Part shown: positions 35,501-48,500 of the stretch, piece by piece
Layout: every line of letters begins with the position of its first letter
How positions within the stretch are numbered: position 1 is the first letter of the stretch
Assembly (NCBI GenBank): GCA_014773175.1
Contig: VXCM01001277.1
Span: 14,514 to 78,513 of the forward strand
Direction: 5' to 3'
DNA length: 64,000 nt
Origin: Lucifuga dentata
Lineage: Eukaryota; Chordata; Actinopteri; Ophidiiformes; Bythitidae
Made by a program: the position numbers and the translations under genes
Notes under the pieces: generated by a model
Seen by the model: the letters and a program-made list of their open reading frames with translations, nothing else
Database searches by the model: none
What the model was told of the DNA's origin: nothing

Positions 35501-37510
35501 ACCGTTATCTTAATCCTCATGCCCGACCCGCTGATAACGTGAGACAAGCATTTAAAGAAGTAGCTCAGCCAAACTCATCAAATCAATGCCAAGACGTCAT
35601 AAAACTCATAATAGTTTGCACTCACGCTGGAAACAATATCAACTTGAAGTATCAGCTTTCTTATAAAACTAGGTTTATGCTGTATAGCAAAGCTGATATG
35701 AGAATGTAAAAGTCGAGGTCAAACATTTTGTCCTGACTGAAGCTGCTCAGGCGAGGGAGGATGAATAACGGCCGACATTTTCCTGCACGGATTGATTAAG
35801 CTGAGCAGAGTGAGAACACGCCGCTACAGAGTATTCATTAGCACAAAATGCTATTGCTGTTTAAAATGTTAACACCTGTATACGAAACTGCGAGACTGGA
35901 TGTGCTGCATCTCCACAAGAGACCCCGACTAAAGTCACGCAACATTAATTTTTTGAAGAAAACGGGAGAATGATGGTGGATGGGTGGAATGCATTCATAA
36001 AAAAAGAAAAATGAAGTGCCTGGCAGATGGACGGGCAGACAGGTATATGAGAGAACGAGAGCCGGAGGGAAGATTTCCCTGAAATATCTCGACGGTAATT
36101 ATACGCTGGCTTCTAGCTCAGAAAATACATTTATTTCTTTGTGTGTGCGTGTGTTTGTGTGTGTGATAGGATTTAATGATCAGTACATTTACATCAGCAG
36201 TGTTTGTACTGCAATTAAGGCAGAAATGTGGATGACGCTCTATACATGGATGGAATTAATACGATTCAAAACAGGCTTCATTACTTAAAGGACCATACTG
36301 GTGTTTTTAAGCCCAATAAATACTACAAGCACACACGTTACTTTACTTACAACCATTTTCCAAAATATAAAACTGTATTTTACTTGTTCCGTTACGTTTT
36401 CAAATCCCTTAATCTTTCAAAATCAAATGTTCAGAAGATACACCCACCTTAAAATTCAATGTTTCGCCTGCTAAAGCGTACGTGGTTGTTTTTAATTTCT
36501 TGGTAAAATCTGTCTTTTCCTGGGACTATATTCCCTGGTGGAGACATACGTTTTCTTCCATGCAGCTCCGTGTTGGGACGGATAAGTTAAGTAACTTCAA
36601 CAAAAAATAAGAACGGCGTTTGGTTCACTGTGATGGATTACTTATCTCAAGCACGTTTTAAAGTCTTTAAGTTGATTTTAAAGGTGTACTACAATGAACT
36701 GTAAGCAATAGCTACCTGGAAGGTAGGAAAAACAATTCTAAAACATATCGCTCAAGCGTTATGTTTCGGAAAATGGTTGGGCAGTAACATAATGCGTATG
36801 CAGGTTGTTGTTATTGGGCTCAAACATGCAAAATCATCAGTATGCTCCTTTAAAAACATGATTTGAGGAACTGCAACAAAAAATGTTCACATTTGATTTA
36901 AAACTGCGCAATCTAGGTTTTACTCAAACTTTCACTGAAGTCGATTCATGCCAGTTTCAATCAGATTATGGTGTTTAACTGATAACTTATTGCATAAATC
37001 AGATTAGAATCAAAGTTTTGACATGAATGTAATAAATGTCACAATAAATGTCAGTTTTGGGTCAAATTCAAAGCAATAAAATTGAAATAAACTGTGAAGC
37101 AGCATTTTTAGATGAGATGTGAGATGTGCTGAGGACCAACATACTGATATCTGAATTTTCCCCAAATCGCTCAATGCTAGTGTTTGAATAATGTATATGT
37201 AGAATGGTGTGTGTGTGTGCGTCCACACCTCCCCAGGCACTGTTGGCGATGGAGATGGAAGGAGTGCTCTGCACAGCGGGGATGAAGGCTGGCTGTAGAT
37301 CAAACAGGTCACTGTTCAGACTGGGCACGCTGGGGAGAGACCGAGGGAGAGGGAGAGAGAGCGAGAGAGAGAGAGAGAGAGAGAGAGAAGGAATTAAGGT
37401 AAAGAAAATAGAGAGGGAGATAGATGAAAGGAGGTTGAACGAAAGAGTGTAGGACAGTGATAGGGTAGATATGGGGAAAAGAGTGTGAAGGAGAAAGAGA
37501 GGATAAAGAT

Positions 37511-37544
<34 letters not shown>

Positions 37545-40500
37545 GAGAGAGAGGGAGGGAGGAATGTATGACAGAGGAGACAGACAGAGATGAGTGAGGG
37601 AATAAAGGGAAAAGTCACATCATGAAGAGAAACAGACATTAATAGCTAAAGCCACCGATGGTGTGTGTGTGTGTGTGTACCTGTTGGCAGACAGTGTCGA
37701 GGTGAACAACTCTGGGTTGTGGGTGATGTGGTTGTTGTTGGCGCTGCCTATTGATTGGCTGCTGGGGGAGGCAGAGGGCGGAGTATGCATGCCGATCTCC
37801 TTCAGCCGCTGGTCCTGAAGGACAGAGAGAGAGAGAGAGAGAGAGAGAAATTGAGAGAGAGAAAAGAAATTTTGAAAGAGAGAGAGAAATTGAGAGAAAA
37901 GAGAAATTGAGAGAGAGAGAGAGAGAGAGATTAAACAGTCATTTCCCACTGGAAATGAACAGGAGATTGGTTTCCAATAAACTCAAATCCTTGAAAATTA
38001 ATAAGACATTATGTCTCTCACTCATATCTCATATGCACACGCGCAGGCACACACACACACCGCACACACTCACAGGCAGGGTCGGATTGGGATGCTAATA
38101 AACGAACGAACAGAGAGCCCCAGAGTTTGGTTTTGTTTTGTCGCTCTCTCTGCTTTTGCATTGTTGGGCCACCCAAGGTACGACAATTCAAGTTGTCGAC
38201 GGGGGGGGGCTACCGGCCCACAAGCTACCGGCCCGGCCCACAGACAGCTGCGGCCCACCGGGAAAAGTCCTGTCTCTCCCGATGGCCAATCCGACCCTGC
38301 TCACAGGTGTGTTCAAAGACAAACGCAAAGAATTCTCAAATATTTCCATTAAAAAGAGGAATGATGTCTCCAGCATCCGTGAAGCCTTTTTAGCGTCCGC
38401 CTCCCTCTCTCTGACTAGAGACTAGTAACTTATCATGTCAGCAGCGACTCGCGCTGTTTGGGCATCGTTGGCAAGAATCTCATTACAAGCATGCCAACAA
38501 GTCCTTCCTTCTCTCTCTCTCTCTCTCTTTTCTTTTTGATATTCAGTTCTTTAAAACCAAACCTGTGTTGAATGGCGTCTTCAAAGTCGTTTGCTGACTG
38601 AGTTTATGCTTTAAGGTGGCAGCTGGTGTGAGGTTTAGATTAAAAATGCAGAAAAGAGACGAGATGACAGACCATATGTTTAAAAACTCACCGCAGAGCA
38701 CTTTAAAGGAAAAGTATAACGGTTTCTCGGGGAATGACGACTCTCCCAATGACAGCTCCTGATGCTGCAAACCTCCGTGAAGATTAAAACAAAGAAATCG
38801 GTAGAAAATTGTGTTTGAGGACGTGGGTGGAACGAAATCGGACGAAAACAGCCATGAAAGTCTCACAGACATGCAGATATATAAGGAGATTCATTCAAGA
38901 ATTCTGAGTCCTGCTGCTGCAAAGCAATCTAATAAAAAAAAAAAAATCAAGTCCTATAAATGTCTCTACTTTCTTTTCATTTCTTGATTTGAACATTTCA
39001 ATCTTGGGTCAGTTTGATGAAGTTTTCACACCGACACGCTACAAACAGATTTGGGTTTGTTTCCCATTTTGGTAAGGTTCTGTTGTGCACGTCTAAACAC
39101 TACAATCACACCCGGGTGCAGACGAAAACAATTATATAAAGAAATAAAAATAAAAAAATAAAAATCAAACAAACTCAGAGCGGTTCGTTTGCAGTCTGAA
39201 TATGATACGCAGTACATGAACCAACTCCAGAGAGATCTATTGATCTACTGATTGATCTAGAGATGGAGACGGCTAACGGGCATGGCTAACGTTAAGTTAC
39301 CTTTGATTAGCAAATCCCATGGATGCTTCAAACCCTAACAAGTTTTCAGATGAACGTGTCGAAGGTTAGCATGTTGTATGCGCTCAATATGGGCACTTTT
39401 CCACTGTCGGGCTGAATGGTTCTGAGCACGGAGAGGAATGGTTAAACGGTTTGGCGTGGATCACTTACAAACCGCCCCGCACAGTTTTCTCGGCACGGAT
39501 AGATAACCATGCTCAGAGGAGCAGAACCGTTTCAGTAAGCGGGCAAAATGACGTAGGAGTTCTTTGATTGGTTTACTTCAGTTTTGTGGCTCCACATCTG
39601 AGCCAAAGGATAAGTCGGGTATTTTTAAAATAAGCCTTTTATTTTAAACATCTGGTGTAATTTTGATGATACGGAGATTTTCAGCGATCGCTGCAGTAAT
39701 CTCATCTCCTAGCGGCTACATTTCCAAACGCGAAATGTGCTGCTTTCACTTGCCGTCTGGTTTTAGCAGCTCCACAGTTGGAGACAGAAACGGTAACTGT
39801 TCCCACGAGTCTGGAGCAGCGCGGAACGATACAAAGCGGCCCGACAGTGGAAAAATGCCTTTCCGTTCTCCTATTCGGCCGTCTGAAGGCTCTTTTGTCA
39901 CAAACATGAAGCGACATCTGGTTTCCAAACGTCTTTGAAGTCAAACAAGCTTTGGCTGTCACAGTTTGTTTGGTGCATTTCTGACCAATGAGCAGATCGT
40001 GTGACTTTTGCTGATATATTCACATTTTATTGGATTTTTTTCCCTCTTGTGTGAACCTGAAATGAACAAAGCGGGAGATGCAGCATTTTAAGAATTTAAT
40101 CCCTGACTTGAACTTGGCAAAGTCTAAATAAGCTACACCACATATAAGAAATCTATACTCTTTCCCTTCATTTTCCATCTATACCATCCAGTTTATTATA
40201 AGGCTGAACCTGCCAGCCTTCTTTTTATGCAACCCAATACTGACTAAATCCCATTTTATGGCTTTATGTTTGTTTTTTTTTTTATTAATATAACCGTTTT
40301 ATTACTTATTTCACATTGGGATTTCATGCTTATATTCCATCTGTCTATATTCCTGCCGGATCTTATTACTTTTTGCTGCTGTAACGACCTAATTTCTCCA
40401 TGGGGATCGATGCGATTCTGTCATATCTTATCATACGGGAACATGTACTGGGAAATAACTGTTTATTTTGCCTCTTTCGTAACAGGCAATATTCGCTCGA

Positions 40501-43500
40501 CAAAACGTGTGCAAAGCTCTTTTCGGCAGCGCAACGGTCCACGGTTTTTATGGAAATGGAAATCCTGCCTGAGACGGTCGTGCTCTGTTGCACTCAAACT
40601 TCAAGAGGTGGAAATGATAAAGATTCACTTTATAACCTTTTTCACCTTTAAAGGAATTTGAGGAGATGAATACACAGGCTCTCCTGCTGTACCAGGCTGA
40701 GCCGTCTTCATTTTTATTCAGACGGTGTAGCAAGAAACAAATGGGAACTGCTGTTGCTGTTTGGGCTGAGGCCCCAGCTGGACAGTAGTGGTCTACGTGT
40801 GTGTGCGTGTGTGTGTTAAACCCATATGGACACCAGAGCGCACAGACATCTGCACTACAGTATTTGGACGACCCCTGCGACCCCATCGCACACACACACA
40901 TATACTCTCTCTCTCATTTCTTACCCTGTTATTTTCTCGCTTTCACTTTATCTTCCCTCCTTTTCAAGTAAACCCAAAGGTAATCAGTGGACCTTGGCAG
41001 AAACGGGGCAACCAAGGGCACAGAGTAAACAGTGTGCTGAAATCTAATCAACAGCACGCACACACACACACACACCCACACACACACCTACAGATGACTC
41101 ACGCTGCGTCTGATCTGCCAGGATGGACGCACACTTCACACACATACATCATCAAAGCTTGCAGAAATATCGACAACACCAACAGAACGCACTCTGCATC
41201 TCTCTCTGCCGGAATGCAAAACACGCTTCACGTGCACGCACGCCGACTCGCCGTGCGCTCTTACTCAATTACAGCTTGCTGCAAGGCAGGAGTCCCAGGG
41301 CGGAGCAGGAAATGTCAACACGTTTTACTCGACTTTTCTATCGCCTGCGAGACTCTTCTGGCCTTTATCCTCGACCGGAGTTGAACTCAGCGAAGAGCAA
41401 AGCGGTGATGCAATCTATCAGCGCAGAGTACGANTCCTCGACCGGAGTTGAACTCAGCGAAGAGCAAAGCGGTGATGCAATCTATCAGCGCAGAGTACGA
41501 TTTCTCCAGCGCAGCAAAATGGCACACTTTTTTGGCGGGATTTGGGCCATAAGTCCACGCTCGTGTGTTTTGTATTTACTACTGATTTACTGTTTATTCT
41601 CTCGACGAATCACAGTACAGTTCAAAAATCTGGACGACAACTGCAGTTCCTCTTTGACCCGATTTCTGCTGTTTGTCCGCATCTAACCTCCACGGCCTTA
41701 TTTAAATAAATGTGCAATGATCAACTTACTTCCCAGCACGACTTCTTTATCTTTGACAGCATTTCTTAATACATGCGTGATCACCACGTCTGAAAGCTCT
41801 TCATCGAGTTTTAGGTAAATAAGTCCGACATCAAACCGTATCTACTTTCAGAAATGTGGCAGCAAACAGAAAAATCTCCGTTCTCTGCATCTGGGCTTTA
41901 TGTTTAATGTTTCCTGATGCATGACTGGATCATATAAAGGTGAATTAAGTGTCTATATTATATAAGGATAATGATATAACGATTTGCGAGCATCCTGTTT
42001 AATCAGCAGAGCGGTTTGATTCCAGCCTGGGAACTTGTGATTCCTTTCTCTCATGTTTCCTGTCGCAAACTATCAACTATCTAAAACTTTATAATTTATT
42101 TTTCATCCTTGCCTTCTAGCCTGAATATGGCGTTTAAATCAAAAATGAATCCGCTATCGATCCGGTTTTGTTAACAGCATCAAGAGGGAGAATATGGTGA
42201 TGACAAAACTGCAAAATCCGCTGGCCTTGCTGCAGTTACGGCGCGCAGACCCGCTGATGCAGCGGTGCTAAAGAAATATGAGTAAATAAATACTATTTAA
42301 GAAATTTATGGAATTAGAAAAAAAATGTTTTACTTGTGAATTAATAGATGTCATTTTCATAAAGTCAGAAGAATGCAGCATTATGGAAAATGATTACATG
42401 ACTGTTTTGGATGCACATATGTCGTCTCTGCGTCCCACAAGTTTTATCCACGAAAACAAGCTAGCGATTCCTTGTCGTGCGACCGTTAGCAAACAAAAAT
42501 AAATACTTCCAGTAAAAAAGAGAAAAGTTGATTGTGAAAACAAACAATTCAATGCAAACTGGACTGAGGATGATGCATTTATATTAGCGTCTCCTGCTAA
42601 TGCTGATGCTAAACCACCGTGTTTAATCTGCCAAACAACAGTTGCGGTTTGCAAGGCTGCTAACATCAAGCGCTGCTATGAGACAAAACATGCTAACATT
42701 CGTTTGGCTTTTCCTCCTGGAGCACGACAACAACAGATAATCATGGAAAGATAAAAAGATAATCACCATTCTCAAGACCAAGATTTCACAGCCCATGTTG
42801 CTTTCTTATGTGACATTAGTCTAAACAAACTTAACCTTCAACTTCAAGGTGGAAGGACTAATTAGTGATTTTTTTTTTCCCGCCGGCCTCCTGGCTCCCT
42901 TCATTTTACAAACTTGGCCCCTGGCCAAACTTATTTGAGCATCGCTGTGCTAAAGCCTGAAATCTGTTACCTTTAGAGCCTGCAGTCGGGCCTGTTCTTC
43001 CTCCAAGGCCTGCTGCTTCTCCTTCTCGTCCATGCGGCTGAAGGACATGCCGGTGGAGGAGAGAGACGAGACGGCACTGGACAGGGTGGATGCTCTGCAA
43101 CACAAAGACGGGCGTGAGGTGAGCGTGCACATTCACACGGATGATGTGAGTTTTATTACTTTTTGCTGCTGCAATGACCTAATTTCTCCACAGGGTCAAT
43201 GCAGCTCTGTCATATCTTATCATGTGGAAACGTACTGGGCATTAGTTTTTTTCCCACCTCTGGTGTTATATATTAAAGGACCATGCTGGTGGTTTTGCAT
43301 GCTTGAGCCAGTATGTACAACTTGTGTACATGTTACAATACTGACAACCCTTTGCAAAAACATACTGCTGGAGTGGTAAATATTAGAATTGGTTTTCCTG
43401 CCTTCCAGACTGCTGCTGGTTTCGGTTCATTCAAGTACAACATAAAAAAACTAGATAATAACTAGTAGATAGTAACTAGTGGATAATAACTAGTAGAGTC

Positions 43501-45026
43501 TTGAAACATGCTTGAGATATGATCCATTACAGGAAACATGAATTCTATTACACTTTTTGCCAGACTAACTTTCTTTAACTGGTCTAACACCAGAAGAAGA
43601 TGACTTTTAACCAAGATATTAAAAATGACCATCTCTTCTACATTTGGATGGGCGTTAGCAGGCGAAACATTGAATTTTAAGGTGTTTTGTATCACCTGAA
43701 CGTTTGATTTTGAAAGATTAGGGAATTTGAAAAAAATAACAGAAAAGCTACAATAAGTTTTGTGTTTTGGAATTTGGTTGTCGGACACAAAAGGCGTATG
43801 CAAGGAGTATTTATTGGGCTTAAACATGGTACTGTCCTTTAAGGCATTTTACCTGGTGTCTGCATTTAACTCCTTTGTCTTCTTGCCCTCGAGAGAGGCC
43901 AGGTGTTGCTCCAAGGCCTCCAGGAGACTGCTGGGAGCCTGGGAAGGAGACAGGAAATCTGGATGAGTTAGCAAAACTCAACGCAATTCTTTAACTATTT
44001 AAAAAAAAAAATCACTCTATCTCTCTCTAATATGCACAAAATGACAAGCCCACACTTAGTATAACACACACACACACGTGCACGAGCTTGTGCACATAGA
44101 GCAGAGTTAGTTGGTCTCACAGGAAGGTAACGGAGTGCATCAAGCTCCAAGAATAGCCATGGCAACATGCAGCAAACACACCGTTAGCAAGAGACTCAAC
44201 AGAGAGAGAGAGAAAACAAAAGACGAGGCTGGGAAACAAAGGAGGAGGAAAAGGTAGAGGGCAGAGGAGAGGTCGTAACCACACGATTCTCCGGACTTCA
44301 CAGGAGCCGAACATTTCTCTATTGTTCCTTTCATTTTTCTCATTCAACTTCCCTTTGCCTTGCTTATCTGGCAGTGTCCCCACTCTGAGTTTCCCTCATT
44401 TTTCACGCAATTAGCATCAGAATCTATGGCATTGCTCCGGCTATTCTAATCATCTTTACCATCTTCTTTCCGCTTTGTCATCTCCGTACCTTAAAAACAC
44501 TCTTTTGTTATAAGCCGTAAGGCAGCAATCAGGCGGCGTGTATTTAANAAAAAAAAAAAAAAAAAAAAAAAAAACCAACACTGTTCAGCTGCAAACTCAA
44601 GTTGAGTTCAACTTCACGGAGCCTCATTAATGCCTGGAAACCATGGGAAACAGATCAAATACGAGGCGGTGGCCGATGAAGTGTACAAATACGCAGACCT
44701 GCCAACTGAACGCTGAGAGAAAGGAACACTTCAGGTCTCTGCCAGCGTTTGAAGGCTTGTTTCGGCTGAGGAGGAAAGAGGAAATTCTTTCAATGTGAAA
44801 AATATGAAAACTTTGTCTTTCTCTCCGTCCACAGGAATGCCTCGGTCTGTTGAGTGCACACACACACATTTGGGAGTGTTTTGGCTTCCTAGTTGCCTGC
44901 ATCTGGTGAGATAGTGGTTCGTGCCAAAATGGTTGCTGAGTTGTGGAAAGAGAGAGACAATTTTTTAGCCTTCAATAGGTCTGAATGGGTGAAAAGGAGA
45001 GCTTGTGTCAACCGAGCTAATATTTG

Positions 45027-45063
<37 letters not shown>

Positions 45064-45312
45064 CAGATTACCCATTACTCCTCGTCTCTTCACTCTCTAC
45101 CTATTGACAAGCCGACATGATTTTCGCGTACCTTGCTGTTTTCCGACGACATTCCCATGGTGACAGCTAAGTCACCACCGAGGGAGAAAAAAAGAAAAGG
45201 CGAAGAAAGAATCTCCCTGTTTTTGTGTTTTCTTTATTCTAGTGGTCACGCGGGGACGCTCGGGGTCACCCACTATTAAAGTGCCTCCACTGCGCGCGTT
45301 CGAGCGACGATG

Positions 45313-45350
<38 letters not shown>

Positions 45351-45514
45351 CAGAGATGAAATAAACAACACCTGAGGAGGGGATGGAATTTAAAAGATCA
45401 AACGCAGGGCAGCAATTCTTTCATGCAGATAGAGACGGAGGGGCGAAGCCTCATTTTCTATTCATGAGGTTTCATGGCCTTTCACTTGTCATGCCAGAGC
45501 TCTGCATGCAGGGC

Positions 45515-45553
<39 letters not shown>

Positions 45554-48500
45554 GCAGCCACCTGCGGCTAACGCACACTGACATACCAACACACACGTCA
45601 TACCCAGTCCCCGTTCCATCAAAAGGAACTTTGAATGAAATCATTGGCAGCAAGAGTGTGAGCATGCATATGAGCATCACACACACACACACACACTATT
45701 AGCAAGTTTGATGCTCATGCAAAAGGAGGGGGCGGCAAAACAGTACGCAACCCACCACCTACAATGTATGATCCTTTAGTTTTCTGCGTCAGAGGAGGGA
45801 GAAGAGAAAGAGTCTATTTAACTGCTGCAGTAAAACATTACTAGAGTTTGACACCTACGCAGTCCATCCATGCTGTTAACTTCCAGCTTCAATCTGTGGA
45901 ATCATTTTTTAGCACCGCATGACCAAGGTCGCCTCCCACCAAGGCTGTAAAAAAAAAAAAACCTTCCGGTTGTGTGTGTGTGTGTGTGTGTGTGTGTCTG
46001 CATTTTCCGAGCTTTCTCAACGCAGGCAAGCAACAAATTTGCCGACTTTTTAGTGTGGAAAGCTGCCAGAAGCATTTGCGGTTTAATAAACTGTGAATAA
46101 TAATCGTCGTGCTGAAAAATCTAAATCTACATATGACGATTTATTTAAGGCCCTTTTTTTTTTCAGCCTTTTCCAAGATATAGAATCTTTCCAATATTTT
46201 TAGCATTGGAGGATAAAAACCGTGCTGCTGTCTTTTCACGTGTTTTCGCTGACCCTCAATTAGCACAAGAAGGCTAAATTATCCTTGAATATATCTTTTT
46301 ATAGCAATGCTGTCTTGCATTTCTCAAGCCCTCTGCTGTAATTATCATTATTAATGTATATTCAACGTCTTGGCGTATCCCTCCATGCGGTGAAACTTGC
46401 ATTCAGCCTGCTGACAGCGCAGTGTTTAAACAGGCCGTCCAAACATGCCGCCGCCACCCATGTGTCGGATCTATGACGAACGTTAAGAAGAGAAAGAGAA
46501 AGCAGGCGAGCAAAATCAATGAAACCCGGAGGGAGCTGCTTGGACTCAAACAGTAAGATCAGGTTAGACAAGATGGTTTGTTTGGAATAAAATGGAATGA
46601 GGGGAAGGTGAGAGAGAGAGAGAGAAGAGATTGGAAAAGGGGGAAACGTGTATACATACGAGTAAAGTAAGGTGTGAGCATGGATGGAGGGATGAAAGCA
46701 CACGTGTGTGGCGCGGGAAAAGCAGAGGGGGAGGAGAAGGAAATAGAGAAAGCAAGAAAAAGTAGTAGAAGAAGAAGAGGAAGAGATGAAAAAGAGAGAA
46801 AAGAAGAGAAAAGGAAGTTAAAGGAGGAAAAGAAGGCAACAGACAAAATGAAGGTGAAAAAGACAAAGGAGAAAATGGAGAAAAAGAAGATGAAAAAGAA
46901 GAAGAGAAAAAGATATAAGAGGAGGAAAGAGAAAGAAGGAGGAAGTGGAAGTGAGAGGTGAGATGTACACTGACCTGTGAGAGATCTGGGATGTCACCCT
47001 GATCTATTCCAACTTGCTGTCATCAAAAACAATAAACAAAATTAAATTTAAACAAGAAGAAGAAAGGTAAAAACAAGAATAATAATAATAATAATAATAA
47101 TTGAAAGAACAAAAAAAAAAAAAAAAANAAAAAAAAAAAAAAATAGAAGGGAAAAAAAGATGGGAAAAGAATAAAACAGGGGAATCATTACTTCATGCAG
47201 TGGCAGTGTCAACATAAACAACAACAGAAATAAACAAGAAAAAAGTTTTCGACAGGACCAATCGGGCATCGTGATTGGCTGGCAGACCAGCCAATCCGCA
47301 CACTAAATGACAATGATGATGCACACGGATAAATATGGCATGTGTGACCGATGAGGGAGCGTGATGAGCGATGATGTGATATACATTATATTTATATTAA
47401 TACACATTGAGTACAGACGGTTTATCCAAAAACCGCCTCGGTAAACAGACTTCCAACTGAGATGTTGACAGATAAACAACATTATGAACTGCACAAATAA
47501 ACAATCATCAACATGTGGCCTTAGATTTCTTTTCAAAACCACATTTACATCAGCTCTAACCGTGGAAAATATTAAGAAGAGTTGATGAAAGTGTCTGAAG
47601 ATGACATCTAGCGAAAAAAAAACATAATTTTGATTAAATATTGGTTGTCTATTATTACAGAATGAGCATTAAAAGACCATACCATCTATTTTGCATGTTT
47701 GAGCCTAATGTATTTGATTTTCACACGTTACGTTACTGACAATCATTTCCCAAAGCATACTACTGGAACGGTGAATTAAAAATGTTTTTNTTGTTGATAC
47801 TTGAAACGTTCTTGGGATAGGTAATCCATCATCATCAACAAGACGTGTATTCAGGTCTTTTTAGAAGTTATATAATTTTAGCGTTTGAGTGCAATAATGT
47901 ATGCCTCCACTAGGGAATATAGTCCCTAAAGAAGAACTGCGTTTATGAAAATTTTTTAGCGACTGTGACTTCATAAGGCTGCGTAACTATTAGCAGGTGA
48001 AACACTGATTTTTAAGATGGGTGTATCACTTGAATATTTGATTTTGAAAGATTAAGAGATTTTGCTCAATATCAGGAAAGCTGAAATACGGTTTTATCCT
48101 TTGGGAAATGATTGTCAGTAATATAACATCTACGAAAGTTGAATATATTAGGCTCAAATAGGCAAAATGGGTAGTATGGTCCTTTAAAAAAATATTATGG
48201 TCACCTTGTCTTTGCTGGGAAGTTTTGGATTTCTATATTTACATTGAATTCGTTTGTAGAGGGAAGTTAATGACACTGATAACTAAATATTCACATTTTT
48301 AAAAATAAATTCTTAAGGCTACATTTACACCAGCTCAGATTTTGGTTACCTGACTCTCACGTGTTACACATATGGGATATGCGTTTGTACCCGGGTCATT
48401 TATACACCTCTCTGTGTTCATATAATCACACTTAAAATCTGTCTTTCTTTTCTTAATGTAACCTTAATGTAAGAATTTATATGGATTGGCCCTTAAATTT

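Larger units (their letters stand above)
34101..37228. other. picalm intron with hAT-N and MITE insertions
   Basis: No exon seen. Holds a hAT-type non-autonomous element (34874-35368) and a minus-oriented TTAA MITE (36285-36853). The human DPF/NPFLT-coding exons would fall in or near this interval but were not found. Confidence 0.6.
37815..42970. other. picalm intron
   Basis: 5.2 kb. Contains GA runs (37821-37930), a TIR element (39392-39859), a retroelement-tail-like segment (40363-40452), an N-linked duplication (41368-41500) and a hAT remnant (42260-42947). No exon was recognised. Confidence 0.6.

Noticed and set aside
46674..46961. 95-codon plus-strand Lys/Glu-rich ORF
   Set aside because: Translation of an AAG/GAG purine tract in a picalm intron; no conserved sequence.
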